A stretch of DNA of 64,000 nucleotides from contig JAUJOF010000002.1 in assembly GCA_030447785.1 (NCBI GenBank), positions 239,383 through 303,382 on the forward strand, in the 5' to 3' direction. Position 1 is the first letter of the stretch; every line of letters begins with the position of its first letter. The notes under the pieces are model-generated. The model ran no database searches. It saw only the letters and a list, made by a program, of their open reading frames with translations, and was not told where the DNA came from. Positions 33,835 to 42,982 of the stretch are shown in pieces. Both the position numbers and the translations under genes were made by a program. Origin of the DNA: Solirubrobacteraceae bacterium (GTDB lineage: Bacteria > Actinomycetota > Thermoleophilia > Solirubrobacterales > Solirubrobacteraceae).

Positions 33835-35535
33835 CTAGGCGCCCGCGGCGATGCCCTCCGCGGACGCCTCGGCCCGCCAGGCCTCGAGCTCGGCCTCCAC
33901 CCGCGCCCCGTCCCACCCCAGCTCGCCGCCCAGCGCGGCCGCGACGCGCCGGGCGGCGGGGGCGGGCGTGCCGTCGCCCACCACCTCCCGCGCGGCCAGC
34001 ACCCCCAGGCGCGTGCGGCGCAGCAGCACGTCGCCCAGGTGGGCGGCCTGCTCGCGGCGGGCCGCGTGCACGACCTCGGCCAGCAGGTCGGGAAGGCCCT
34101 CCACGACGGGCTGGGCGAGCTCCTCGCCCTCGCGCGCGACCGCCAGCACGTCGTGGGCGGCGTGCCCGTAGCGGGCGGCCAGCGCGGCGTACGCGCCGGG
34201 CGGGGCGCCCTCGACCGGCGGCAGCTCGCGCTCGTCCACGGGCGCGCCGAGCGGGATCTCGTGGGTGCGGCACGGCGCGTCGCGGGCCTCGCGCTCGACG
34301 AGGCGGTCGACGGCCAGCTTGGCCATCCGCCGCCACGTGGTCAGCTTGCCGCCGGTGATGGTGACCATCCCGCTCGAGGTCTCGTACAGCTCGGCCTTGC
34401 GCGAGATGTCCACCGACTTGCGCGGGTCGCCGGTGGAGATGAGCGGGCGCACCCCGGCGTAGGCGCCGGTCAGGTCGCCGGGGTCGAGGTCGGTGGCGAA
34501 GAACGCGTTGGCCGCCTCCAGCAGGTAGGCGACATCGGCGTCCGCGGGGCGCACGTGCTCGAGGTCGCCCTCGTAGTCCTGGTCGGTCGTCCCCAGCAGC
34601 GTGCGCCCCAGCCAGGGCAGGGCGAAGATCGTCCGCCCCCCGCCCGCGGGCACGATGACCCCGGCCACCAGCGGCAGGTCCTCGTGGCGGACGGTGAGGT
34701 GGGTGCCGCGGCTGGGGCGGATGCGCGGCACCTCGGCCTCGTCGTGCAGCTCATCCGGACGCAGACGGTCGGCCCACACCCCGGTGGCGTTGACCACGTT
34801 GTCAGCGCGGACCGTGAAGGTGGCGCCGGCCTCGACGTCGCGCACGAGCACCCCCGCTGCCCGGCCCGCCTCCTCGTGCAGCCCGGTCACCTCGACGCGA
34901 TTGGCGCACACCGCGCCGAAGCGCTCGGCCTCGGCCAGCACCGCCAGCACCAGGCGGCTGTCGTCGGTCTGGCAGTCGTAGAAGAGGTAGCCGGCGCTGG
35001 GCTCGCGCGCGGCCAGGGCGGGCAGCAGGCGGGCGACCTCCTGGCCGGAGACCATCCGGTGGCGGTCGGGGCTCCAGGAGGCCTCTGTCGGCATCGGCGC
35101 CTCTCGCGGCAGGCGCGCGCGCAGGCCCCGCCTGCCTGTGCCCTTCAGGGTGCGGCGCTCCACGGCCATGACGTCGTAGAGGTTGAGTCCCATCCCCGTG
35201 AGGCGGTCGGGCCGTGCGCCCTCGAAGGCCGCGACGAGGAGGGGCAGCGGGCGCACCAGATGGGGCGCCAGCGCAACCATGAGCTGGCGCTCGAGCAGCG
35301 CCTCGCGCACGAGGCCGAGGTCGAAGTTCTGCAGGTAGCGCAGCCCGCCGTGTATGAGCTTGGAGGAGCGGCTGGACGTCCCCGAGGCGTAGTCCGAGCG
35401 CTCCACGAGCGCCACGCTGTAGCCACGGCTGGCCGCGTCGAGGGCCACCCCGGCGCCGGTGATGCCGCCGCCGACCACCACGAGGTCGAACGCCTCGTCC
35501 TCGAGGGCGGCCAGGGCGGAGCGGCGGTCGATCAC
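33835..35535 (-). CDS. glpD: aerobic glycerol-3-phosphate dehydrogenase GlpD
   Basis: GlpD oxidises glycerol 3-phosphate to DHAP at the membrane, passing electrons to quinone. The GTG at 35535 (MIDRRSALAAL) gives 566 residues. Visible: FAD motif DLVVVGGGITGAGVALDAASRGYSV-type, YASGTSSRSSKLIHGGLRYL, NATGVWADRLR, RPSRGTHLTV and ITGGKLTTWRRMAK, followed by the C-terminal DAO_C region. It is divergent from the mrp operon, separated by 76 bases. Confidence 0.93.
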   Translation of the reverse strand: MIDRRSALAALEDEAFDLVVVGGGITGAGVALDAASRGYSVALVERSDYASGTSSRSSKLIHGGLRYLQNFDLGLVREALLERQLMVALAPHLVRPLPLLVAAFEGARPDRLTGMGLNLYDVMAVERRTLKGTGRRGLRARLPREAPMPTEASWSPDRHRMVSGQEVARLLPALAAREPSAGYLFYDCQTDDSRLVLAVLAEAERFGAVCANRVEVTGLHEEAGRAAGVLVRDVEAGATFTVRADNVVNATGVWADRLRPDELHDEAEVPRIRPSRGTHLTVRHEDLPLVAGVIVPAGGGRTIFALPWLGRTLLGTTDQDYEGDLEHVRPADADVAYLLEAANAFFATDLDPGDLTGAYAGVRPLISTGDPRKSVDISRKAELYETSSGMVTITGGKLTTWRRMAKLAVDRLVEREARDAPCRTHEIPLGAPVDERELPPVEGAPPGAYAALAARYGHAAHDVLAVAREGEELAQPVVEGLPDLLAEVVHAARREQAAHLGDVLLRRTRLGVLAAREVVGDGTPAPAARRVAAALGGELGWDGARVEAELEAWRAEASAEGIAAGA

Positions 35536-35611
35536 CCGATCCAGTCTGCCAGCGCGGGCGGGCGCACCACCGCTCGAACCTCTGCCGCGTGGTATAGGAA
35601 GAGGGGTCCCG

Positions 35612-37861
35612 ATGCCCCGCCTTTCCCACGCGGCCGTGCCCGCGCTCGGCGCGACCGCCCTCGCGGTCGCGAGCTTCGTGGCGCTGCTGGCCATCCATCT
35701 CGGAGGCGGCGGCGCCGTCGACCTGCCCTGGGCGCCCACGCTGGATCTGCGCCTCAGCTTCGCGGTGGACGGGCTGGGGGCGCTGTACGGGATGCTGGCC
35801 ACGGGCATCGGCGCCGTCGTCTTCGCCTACGCGGCGGGCTACCTGCCCTCCCACCTGGCCCACCAGGGCCGCCCGGCGCGTGAGGCGTGGCGCTTCCACG
35901 GGGCGATGGTGCTCTTCATGGCCGCGATGGTCGGCCTGGTCACCGCGCGCGATCTGCTGCTGATCTTCCTGTTCTGGGACCTCACCGCGGTGGCCTCCTA
36001 CCTGCTCATCGCCTTCGACCGCCACGAGCGCGAGTCGCGCGTGGCGGCGCTGATGGCCCTGCTGGTCACCGGCATCACGGCCATTGCCCTGCTGATCGCC
36101 GCGCTGGTGCTGCACGCCCGCTACGGCTCCTTTCAGCTGCCCGAGGTGCTGAGCGCCCTGCAGCCGGGACCTGCCACCACGCTGGCGGGCGCGCTGGTGG
36201 CGGTGGCCGGCCTGGCCAAGTGCGCCCAGGCGCCGCTGCACTTCTGGCTGCCACGGGCCATGACCGCCCCCACGCCGGTGTCGGCCTACCTGCACTCGGC
36301 GGCCATGGTGGCCGCCGGCGTCTTCCTGCTGGGGCGCTTCCACCCGCTGCTGCAGGCCAGCGGGCCGCTGCTCGACGTGCTGCTGGGCATCGGCCTGCTG
36401 TCGATCGCCGTGGGCGGGGTGCTGGCGCTGACGCGCGACAACTTCAAGCAGCTGCTGGCCTACTCCACGATCTCCCAGTACGGCTACGTTGTGGCCATGC
36501 TGGGGCTGGGCAGCGCGCGCGCCGCCCTGGCCGCCTCCTTCTACGTCATCGCCCACGCCATCGCCAAGTGCGCGCTGTTTCTCACCGCCGGGGCGGTGAC
36601 CCAGGCCGGTGGCGGAAAGCGGTTGTCCGACAGCGGGGGCATGGCCCGCGCGGCGCCCGCGCTGGCGGTGGGCAGCGGCCTGGCCGCCGCCGGACTGACC
36701 GGCCTGCCCCTGACCATCGGCTTCTTCGCCGACGAGCTGTTCTTCGCCGCCGCCCTGCAGCGGGGGCCGGGCATGGCGCTGGCCGCCGTGGGGGCCGCCG
36801 CCCTCACGCTGGCCTACATCGCGCGCTTCTGGGGCGCGATCTTCCTCGGCCCGCGCCCGGCCGGCGCCGGGCGCGCCTCCCCCGCCCTCACCGTGCCCGT
36901 GGTCGTGCTCGGCGGCCTGGTGGCCGTGGGCGGTGTGTGGGTCCAGCCCTTCGCCGAGCTCGCCCGGGAGGCGGGGACGGCCACCTTCGGCGCGCCCGAC
37001 GCCTTCAAGCCCGCCTACCACCTCGACCTGCGCGCCGAGAACCTCATGGCGCTTGGCACCTACGCGCTCGGCGGGCTGATCGTCGCCACGCGCGTGCTGT
37101 GGGCGCCGGTGGCCGCGGGCGTCGCGCGGCTGGGCGACGCGATCGGCCCCCAGCGGATCTACGAGGTCAGCCTGCGCGGGCTGAACTCGCTGTCGGACGC
37201 GGTGCACGACTTCGAGGTGCGCGACCTGCGCGCGCGGGTGCGTCCGATCCTCGTGCTGGCCGCGGTGCTGGTCGCGCTGGGGATCCTCGCCACGCCCAGC
37301 ACAGCCACCTTCACCGTGGGGACGATCGGCACCACGGACCTCCCCCTCGCCCTGGCGCTCGCGGTGGTCATCGGCGCGGCCCTGGCCTGCACGGTGCCAC
37401 GCGAGCACCTGACGCTCGTCCTCGTGCTGAGCACGCTGGGCTTCTCGCTCGCCGTGTCCTATGCCTTCTTCGGCGCGCCCGACGTCGCGCTGGTCGCAGT
37501 GCTGGTGGAGACCACCATCACCCTGCTGTTCTTCGGGATCTTCTCCCTGGTGCCCGAACGCGTGCTGCGCCGGGAGGCCCGCGCGCGCGAGTCGCGCCGC
37601 CGGCAGCGCATCAACGCGGGGATCGGGGTGGGCGCCGGCGCGTTCGCCTTCCTGGTGGTCTGGGCGGCCCTGTCGACGCCCACCCCCGAGCAGGTCGTGG
37701 CCGCCGAGCACGTGCGCCTCACCCCGCAGGCCCACGGCCAGGACGTGGTGACCGTGATCCTGGCCGACTTCCGCGGCCTGGACACGCTGGTGGAGATCAC
37801 GGTCGTGTTCGTGGCCGTGGTGGGCATCGCCACGCTGCTGCGCCGTGGGAGGCTCGCATGA
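35612..37861 (+). CDS. mrpA: Na+/H+ antiporter subunit MrpA (MnhA)
   Basis: A 749-residue protein, about 20 membrane segments. The NuoL-like core has LLIFLFWDLTAVASYLLIAF, AQAPLHFWLPRAMTAPTPVSAYLHSA and HAIAKCALFL; its C-terminal part carries the DUF4040/MrpB-like region VLSTLGFSLAVSYAFFGAPDVALVAVLVE and GLDTLVEITVVFVAVVGI. It is first in a seven-gene mrp operon and is the proton-pumping subunit of the complex that exports Na+ in exchange for H+. It overlaps mrpB as ATGA. Confidence 0.93.
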   Translation: MPRLSHAAVPALGATALAVASFVALLAIHLGGGGAVDLPWAPTLDLRLSFAVDGLGALYGMLATGIGAVVFAYAAGYLPSHLAHQGRPAREAWRFHGAMVLFMAAMVGLVTARDLLLIFLFWDLTAVASYLLIAFDRHERESRVAALMALLVTGITAIALLIAALVLHARYGSFQLPEVLSALQPGPATTLAGALVAVAGLAKCAQAPLHFWLPRAMTAPTPVSAYLHSAAMVAAGVFLLGRFHPLLQASGPLLDVLLGIGLLSIAVGGVLALTRDNFKQLLAYSTISQYGYVVAMLGLGSARAALAASFYVIAHAIAKCALFLTAGAVTQAGGGKRLSDSGGMARAAPALAVGSGLAAAGLTGLPLTIGFFADELFFAAALQRGPGMALAAVGAAALTLAYIARFWGAIFLGPRPAGAGRASPALTVPVVVLGGLVAVGGVWVQPFAELAREAGTATFGAPDAFKPAYHLDLRAENLMALGTYALGGLIVATRVLWAPVAAGVARLGDAIGPQRIYEVSLRGLNSLSDAVHDFEVRDLRARVRPILVLAAVLVALGILATPSTATFTVGTIGTTDLPLALALAVVIGAALACTVPREHLTLVLVLSTLGFSLAVSYAFFGAPDVALVAVLVETTITLLFFGIFSLVPERVLRREARARESRRRQRINAGIGVGAGAFAFLVVWAALSTPTPEQVVAAEHVRLTPQAHGQDVVTVILADFRGLDTLVEITVVFVAVVGIATLLRRGRLA

Positions 37862-38334
37862 CCGCTGCGCTGGCCCGCCGCTTCGCGCCGCTCCTCCTCG
37901 CGGCGTCCGTCATGGTCGCGCTGGCCACCGTCGTGAAGGGATACTCGTCCACCGGGGACGGTTTCGCGGCGGGGGTGATCGTGGCGCTGGGAACGCTCGT
38001 GCACTTCGTCGCGCTGGGCCGCGATTTCAGCGTGCAAGCCCTGCCCGCCGTGACGCGGGCCCCCGCGCTCGCCGCGATCGGCCTGGTGGTGACCCTCGGC
38101 GTGGCCTTCGTGCCCGTGGCGCTGGGCGAGCCGCCGCTGACCCACTGGCCCCCGCCGGGCGCCGAGGTCCCCAAGGTGGGCAGCGTGGAGATCGCCACCG
38201 CCTTCCTCTTCGACCTCGGCGTGTTCGCCCTGGTCAGCGGGGCGGTGCTCAGCGCGGTCGGCCTGGTGGCCTCGCTGGGGCGCGGAGCCCGGGGGAGCGG
38301 CACGCCCCGGGCCGGCCGGAGGGCCGGCGCGTGA
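37858..38334 (+). CDS. mrpB: Na+/H+ antiporter subunit MrpB
   Basis: A 158-residue membrane protein with the MnhB signature KGYSSTGDGFAAGVIVALG near the start and four hydrophobic segments. It starts at ATG 37858 (overlap ATGA with mrpA) and overlaps mrpC as GTGA. Part of the Mrp complex. Confidence 0.92.
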   Translation: MTAALARRFAPLLLAASVMVALATVVKGYSSTGDGFAAGVIVALGTLVHFVALGRDFSVQALPAVTRAPALAAIGLVVTLGVAFVPVALGEPPLTHWPPPGAEVPKVGSVEIATAFLFDLGVFALVSGAVLSAVGLVASLGRGARGSGTPRAGRRAGA

Positions 38335-38705
38335 CCCTGCTCTTCGCCCTTTCGGTCGGCGTGCTGTTCGGCAGCGGCGCCTACCTGATCCTGAAGGCCG
38401 ACCTGCTGCGGATCACCGTGGGGATCGTGCTGGTCTCCAATGCCGCGAACCTCACGCTCATGTCGAGCGCCCTGACGCGCGGACAGGCGCCGACCTACCC
38501 CCTGGCCCCGGGCGTGCAGGTCAGCGATCCGCTCGTCCAGGCGATGACCCTCACCGCGCTGGTCATCGGCTTCGCGGTGACCGCGCTGCTGGTCAGCGTC
38601 GCCTTCCGCGTGCGTACCTCGTCGGGCAGCGTGGACATCGACGAGCTGTCGCGCCGCGAGCAGGAGACCGAGCGGGAGCTGGAGCGCGAGGACGTGTCGG
38701 TCTAG
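38331..38705 (+). CDS. mrpC: Na+/H+ antiporter subunit MrpC
   Basis: A 124-residue NuoK-like subunit with three helices: LFALSVGVLFGSGAYLIL, RITVGIVLVSNAANLTLM and DPLVQAMTLTALVIGFAVTALL. It starts at GTG 38331 by overlap with mrpB. The acidic C-terminal tail (EQETERELEREDV) is soluble. Confidence 0.92.
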   Translation: MTLLFALSVGVLFGSGAYLILKADLLRITVGIVLVSNAANLTLMSSALTRGQAPTYPLAPGVQVSDPLVQAMTLTALVIGFAVTALLVSVAFRVRTSSGSVDIDELSRREQETERELEREDVSV

Positions 38706-38726
38706 TGATTCGAAGGGACCACTAGA
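38701..38726 (+). promoter_or_regulatory. inverted repeat around the mrpC-mrpD junction
   Basis: TCTAGTG (38701-38707) and CACTAGA (38720-38726) form a 7-bp stem with a 12-base loop containing GAAGGGA, the only plausible ribosome site for mrpD. The stem covers the mrpC stop and touches the mrpD start, so it could modulate mrpD translation. Confidence 0.45.
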
Positions 38727-40099
38727 TGCTGGTGGCGGGCCTGGGCATCGCCTGGGTGGGCGCTGTGATGCTCGCCCCCCTGGACGCCACGCGGCGCCAC
38801 TGGAAGCTCGTCGCGCTCGGAGTGCTCGCGCTGCACCTGCTCGCGCTGGCGGTGCTGATGGGGCTGGTGCTCACGCGCGGCCCGCTGGAAACCGTCGTGG
38901 GCGGTTGGCCGACCGGCGTGGGCATCCGCCTGCGCGCGGACGCGCTGGGCACGCTGTTCGCCGTCGTGTCGAGCACGGTCCTCCTGCTCGGCCTCGCCCA
39001 CGAGACGGCGCAGGGCACGGCCACCCGCACGACCCCCGCGCTGATCCTGTTCATGGCGGCGGGGTTGACGGGGTTGTTCCTGACCGCCGACATCTTCTCG
39101 TTCTACGTCTTCTTCGAGCTGTCGATGATCGCCGCCTACGCGCTCACCGCCACCGGGGGGTCCACCCGCGAGCTGGGGGCCGCCTTCGTCTTCGCGGTGG
39201 TCAACCTGCTGGGCTCCTTCCTGTTCCTGATCGGCATCGGCGCGCTCTACCACGTCACGGGAACGCTTGACATGGCCACCGTGGCCGAGCGGATCACCGC
39301 CGTGGAGCCCAACTCGGCGATCCTCGCGGCGGCCTGCCTGTTCGTGGCCTTCGCGGTCAAGCTCGGGCTCTTTCCGTTTCACTTCTGGCTGCCCTCCGTG
39401 TACACGGCCTCGCGCCCGGCGGTGGCCGCGGTGCTCGCGGGGGCCCTGTCGAACATCGGCGCCTACGGCCTGCTGCGCTTCGGCGCCGGGGTGCTTCCCG
39501 CCCAGCTCGAGCTGGCGGGCGTGGCGCTGGCGGTGCTGGGCACCGCCTCGATCATCTACGGGGCCCTCCAGGCGCTGTCGCGGCGCTCGACCTCCGAGGT
39601 GCTCGCCTACTCGGCCATCGGCCAGGTCGGCTACATCATCGTCGCCCTGGCGGTGGGCGGGACCGTCGGGCTGTACGCGGCGGTGCTCTACGCCGTGATC
39701 AACGCCCTCAACAAGGCGTTGCTGTTCCTCTCGGCCGGCCTGCGCGGCTGGCTGGTGGGGGCGGCCTTCGCCGTGGGGGCGTTCAGCGTGGCCGGCGTGC
39801 CGCCCGCCGCCGGCTTCCTGGGCAAGGTGGGGCTCTTCCAGAGCGGGATCGCCGAGGGCAACGCGTTGCTGGTGGCCCTCATCGTGCTCGGCGGCGCGCT
39901 GTCCTTCGTCTACATGTTCCAGATCTACCAGCACGACCACTGGCGGCCTTCCGAAGAGCCGCCCCGGCCCCCCCATGGCCGGTGGCAGCGCGCGCCCGCC
40001 CTGCTGGCCGCCGCCGCCATCCTCCTCCTCGGCCTGTGGCCCGAGCCGCTGCTGGGCGCCAGCGAGGCGGCGGCGGGCGCGCTGAGGAGCCCCTCGTGA
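38726..40099 (+). CDS. mrpD: Na+/H+ antiporter subunit MrpD
   Basis: A 457-residue NuoN/NuoM-like subunit with about 14 helices. Seen: FSFYVFFELSMIAAYALTAT, VAFAVKLGLFPFHFWLPSVY (with the key Lys), SEVLAYSAIGQVGYIIVAL and INALNKALLF. It is the second large antiporter-like subunit; overlaps mrpE as GTGA. Confidence 0.93.
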   Translation: MLVAGLGIAWVGAVMLAPLDATRRHWKLVALGVLALHLLALAVLMGLVLTRGPLETVVGGWPTGVGIRLRADALGTLFAVVSSTVLLLGLAHETAQGTATRTTPALILFMAAGLTGLFLTADIFSFYVFFELSMIAAYALTATGGSTRELGAAFVFAVVNLLGSFLFLIGIGALYHVTGTLDMATVAERITAVEPNSAILAAACLFVAFAVKLGLFPFHFWLPSVYTASRPAVAAVLAGALSNIGAYGLLRFGAGVLPAQLELAGVALAVLGTASIIYGALQALSRRSTSEVLAYSAIGQVGYIIVALAVGGTVGLYAAVLYAVINALNKALLFLSAGLRGWLVGAAFAVGAFSVAGVPPAAGFLGKVGLFQSGIAEGNALLVALIVLGGALSFVYMFQIYQHDHWRPSEEPPRPPHGRWQRAPALLAAAAILLLGLWPEPLLGASEAAAGALRSPS

Positions 40100-40593
40100 G
40101 CCGCGCCGCGCTCATCGTCGGGCTGGCCGGGATCTATGCGTTGGCCCTGGCCAGCGCCAAGCCGCTGGACCTGCTCATCGGCCTGGCCCTGGCCGGCGGC
40201 GTGGTGGTCCTGCTGCAGCGAACGCTGCCCGCCGGCGGCGAGCGCGCAGCGGGCCCCGGCGCGATCGCCCGGCGCCTGGCGCACGCGCCGCGCCTGCTCG
40301 CCCACGTCGCGTGGACGATCGTGGTCGGCACCTGGGAGGTCGCGCTGGTGGTGGTCGGGCTGCGCCCGCTGCGTGAGGCGGGCATGGTCGAGCTGCCCGT
40401 CGACGACCGCTCGGAGGCGGGGGCGGTGGTCGCCGCCCTGGCGCTCACCCTCTCCCCGGGCGAGCTGCTGGTGGACTTCGACTGGGAGCGTGAGGTCGCC
40501 GTGATGCACGTGCTCGACGCCAGCGACCCCGACGCGCTGCGCCGACGCTGGCGGGAGGACTATCAGCGCCGGCAGCGCCAGGTCGTGCCGTGA
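40096..40593 (+). CDS. mrpE: Na+/H+ antiporter subunit MrpE
   Basis: A 165-residue protein with an N-terminal membrane region and a soluble part carrying the MnhE pattern: LAHVAWTIVVGTWEVALVVV, VAALALTLSPGELLVDFD and VMHVLDASDPDALR. GTG 40096 overlaps the mrpD stop, and the end overlaps mrpF. Confidence 0.9.
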   Translation: MSRAALIVGLAGIYALALASAKPLDLLIGLALAGGVVVLLQRTLPAGGERAAGPGAIARRLAHAPRLLAHVAWTIVVGTWEVALVVVGLRPLREAGMVELPVDDRSEAGAVVAALALTLSPGELLVDFDWEREVAVMHVLDASDPDALRRRWREDYQRRQRQVVP

Positions 40594-40859
40594 TGCACGA
40601 GGCCGTCTTCTACCTGGCCGTGGTGTGGATGACGCTGCTGCTGGGAGCGGGCGCCTTCCGGGTGATCCATGCGCGGGGAGCGCCGGCGCGGATCCTCGCC
40701 GTCGACATGGTCGTGCTGATCCTGGTCGGCCTGCTGGTGCTCTTCTCGAGCGCCAACCGCACCTCGCTGTACCTGGACGCCGCGCTGCTGCTCGCCGTGC
40801 TCTCCTTCGTGACCACGGTGGCCGCCTCGCGCTTCCACGCCGAGGGGCGCATCTTCTGA
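40590..40859 (+). CDS. mrpF: Na+/H+ antiporter subunit MrpF
   Basis: An 89-residue protein with three helices and the MnhF pattern FRVIHARGAPARILAVDMV. Start GTG 40590 (GTGA overlap) or ATG 40593 (TGATG); both fit. The end shares one base with mrpG. Confidence 0.9.
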   Translation: MMHEAVFYLAVVWMTLLLGAGAFRVIHARGAPARILAVDMVVLILVGLLVLFSSANRTSLYLDAALLLAVLSFVTTVAASRFHAEGRIF

Positions 40860-41167
40860 TGGCCTGGGTCGCCGACGCGCTCGTGGTGCTCGGCCTGGTC
40901 GTCATGACCCTCGGGGTGGTCGGGCTCTTTCGCATGCCCGGCGTCCTGCTGCAGCTGCACGCGGCGAGCAAGGCGGTCTTCCTGGGGGTCATCGCGTTCT
41001 GCGTGGCCTCCACGGCGACGGGTGACGGCCAGGTGATCGCCCGGGCCGCCCTGATCGCGGCCTTCCTGCTGCTCACCACGCCGGTGGCCGCGCACGCCAT
41101 CGCGCGGGCGTCCCACCGCACGGGCCACGACCGCGCGCCCGAGCGCGACGCGGCGAGCGGGGACTGA
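40859..41167 (+). CDS. mrpG: Na+/H+ antiporter subunit MrpG
   Basis: A 102-residue protein with three helices and the MnhG signature GVVGLFRMPGVLLQLHAASKA. It starts at ATG 40859 (TGATG with mrpF) and is the last of the seven mrp genes. The C-terminal 15 residues are charged and soluble. Confidence 0.9.
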   Translation: MAWVADALVVLGLVVMTLGVVGLFRMPGVLLQLHAASKAVFLGVIAFCVASTATGDGQVIARAALIAAFLLLTTPVAAHAIARASHRTGHDRAPERDAASGD

Positions 41168-41203
41168 AGGCCCTGGAACGGATTTGTGCACAATGCGCGC
41201 TCG

Positions 41204-42430
41204 ATGTCGGTGCCCAAGCGCCCTTCCGAGCCTTTGCACCGCCACGTCCGCTCGCCGCGGGCCCTCACCCTGGGTGCCTTGGCGGCCGCCGCGGTGGTCG
41301 CCGCCACGGCGCTCATCTGGGGCGGTCCAGCTGCGGGCGAGCGCAAGGCGACACCGGCCGGCACCGCGGAGGAGCGCCCCGGCGGCCCTGGGGCCGAGCG
41401 CCCAACGGGCAGCGCCTCGCCGGGCACCGCCTCCACGGATGTCTACGCCCACACCCGCGCCGGGATGCTCAGCCCGGCCGTGAAGGAACACCGCGAGCGC
41501 ATCTACGTGCCCAACTCCGACAGCGACACGGTGAGTGTGATCGACCCCGAGAAGATGAAGGTGGTCGACACCTTCGCGGTCGGCGACCTGCCCCACCACG
41601 TCACGCCCTCGCACGACCTCGAGACCCTCTACGTCAACAACACGCAGGGCAACAGCCTGACCCCGATCGACCCCGAGACCGGGAAGAGGGACGACCCCAT
41701 CCCGGTCGACGACCCCTACAACCTCTACTTCACCCCGGACGGGCGCTCGGCCATCGTCGTGGCCGAGCGACTTCAGCGCCTGGACTTCCGCGATCCCGAG
41801 ACGTGGAAGGTGCGCAAGTCGGTCCCGGCCGGCTGCGCGGGGGTCGACCACATGGACTTCTCGGCCGACGGCCGGCGCGCCGTGGCCAGCTGCGAGTTCG
41901 ACGGCACGCTGCTGCTGATCGACGTGCGCAAGCGCAAGGTCCTCGACGAGCTCCAGCTCGACCATCCGGGCTCCAAGCCCGTCGACGTGCGCCTCTCGCC
42001 CGACGGCAAGCTCTTCTACGTGGCCGACGAGGTGGCCAACGGCGTCTGGAAGGTCGACGCCGACACGTTCCGGGTCAAGGGGTTCTTCAAGACGGGCCGC
42101 GGCACGCACGGCCTCTACCCCAGCCGCGACGCGAAGGTCATGTACGCGACCAACCGCCTGGCCGGCACGGTCTCGGTGATCGACCTGGAGCGCAGGAAGG
42201 TCACGGACACCTGGCGGATCCCCGGCGGTGGCAGCCCCGACATGGGCGGCGTCTCGGCCGACGGCAGGACGCTGTGGCTGAGCGGGCGCTACCACTCGGA
42301 GGTCTACGCGCTGGACACCGACGACGGCGAGGTGCGCGCGCGCATCCCGGTCGGGGCGGGCGCCCACGGGATGCTCGTCTGGCCCCAGCCCGGACGCCTC
42401 TCGCTCGGGCATACGGGCAACATGCGCTAG
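41204..42430 (+). CDS. membrane-anchored YVTN-type beta-propeller protein
   Basis: A 408-residue protein from ATG 41204 (GTG 41186 possible). After a basic start, one hydrophobic segment (ALTLGALAAAAVVAATALIW) and a Pro/Gly linker, it has repeats of the YVTN type: RIYVPNSDSDTVSVIDPEKMKV, TLYVNNTQGNSLTPIDP, LFYVADEVANGVWKV and MYATNRLAGTVSVIDL. These form a seven-bladed propeller in relatives. It lies 36 bases after mrpG and may be co-transcribed; function unknown. Confidence 0.8.
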   Translation: MSVPKRPSEPLHRHVRSPRALTLGALAAAAVVAATALIWGGPAAGERKATPAGTAEERPGGPGAERPTGSASPGTASTDVYAHTRAGMLSPAVKEHRERIYVPNSDSDTVSVIDPEKMKVVDTFAVGDLPHHVTPSHDLETLYVNNTQGNSLTPIDPETGKRDDPIPVDDPYNLYFTPDGRSAIVVAERLQRLDFRDPETWKVRKSVPAGCAGVDHMDFSADGRRAVASCEFDGTLLLIDVRKRKVLDELQLDHPGSKPVDVRLSPDGKLFYVADEVANGVWKVDADTFRVKGFFKTGRGTHGLYPSRDAKVMYATNRLAGTVSVIDLERRKVTDTWRIPGGGSPDMGGVSADGRTLWLSGRYHSEVYALDTDDGEVRARIPVGAGAHGMLVWPQPGRLSLGHTGNMR

Positions 42431-42498
42431 GAGCGCGCCGGCCCGACGCGACCAGAGACCTACGCGGCGCAGGTCGACCCACACCGGGGAGCCGGGGG

Positions 42499-42894
42499 TC
42501 ACGGCGCGGGTGCCACGGCGAGCCCGGCGGCGATTGCCGCTTCTTTCAGGTGGTCCTCCCAGGTGATGAGCGTGGTCTGTCCTCCGAGGCGCAGCGCGCT
42601 CGCGAGGTGCACGGCGTCGTGGCCGCGGAGGTGGTGTTCGGCGGCGAGGTCGCCTGCTTGACGTGCGAGCGTCTCGTCGATCCCGACGATGAGCGCGGCG
42701 GGCGTGAAGGGTCTCGAAGTCCGTGACGCGGTCCGATATCCGCTCGCGGTCAGGCGACGCGCTCGGCGGGCGGCCGCCAGCGCCGCCCGCGCCTCCGGGT
42801 AGGCGAGAACGCCGACGACCACGGGCCGTCGGGAACTCCACAGCCCGACCGCGAGTTCGGACCCGCGCTCTTCGACGAGGAGCTTGATCAGCAC
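42499..42894 (-). pseudogene. VapC-like PIN-domain toxin relic, N-terminus lost
   Basis: The frame shows the PIN pattern MLIKLLVEERGSELAVGL, ARRARRLTASGYRTA and GLRGHDAVHLASALRL-like (RGHDAVHLASALRLGGQ), with the later catalytic acids present. The opening strand with its first catalytic Asp (normally LDxSxL) is missing: the sequence before VLIKLL is unrelated. An expected segment VTDFETLH occurs in another frame at about 42705-42730, so two compensating shifts are likely. No antitoxin gene is seen next to it. It faces the PEBP gene divergently. Confidence 0.6.
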
Positions 42895-42982
42895 GGAAAT
42901 TCGCCGCCACGACGCCACCTGGCATTCTCTGGGTCCGGCCGGTGAAGCGCCGCTGCCCCGCGAGAAGACCGAGAGGAGCATG

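Noticed and set aside
34802-37735. 977-codon minus-strand frame opposite mrpA
   Set aside because: Shadow frame with Arg/His/Gln-rich, motif-free product; only its last part overlaps glpD and that in the wrong frame.
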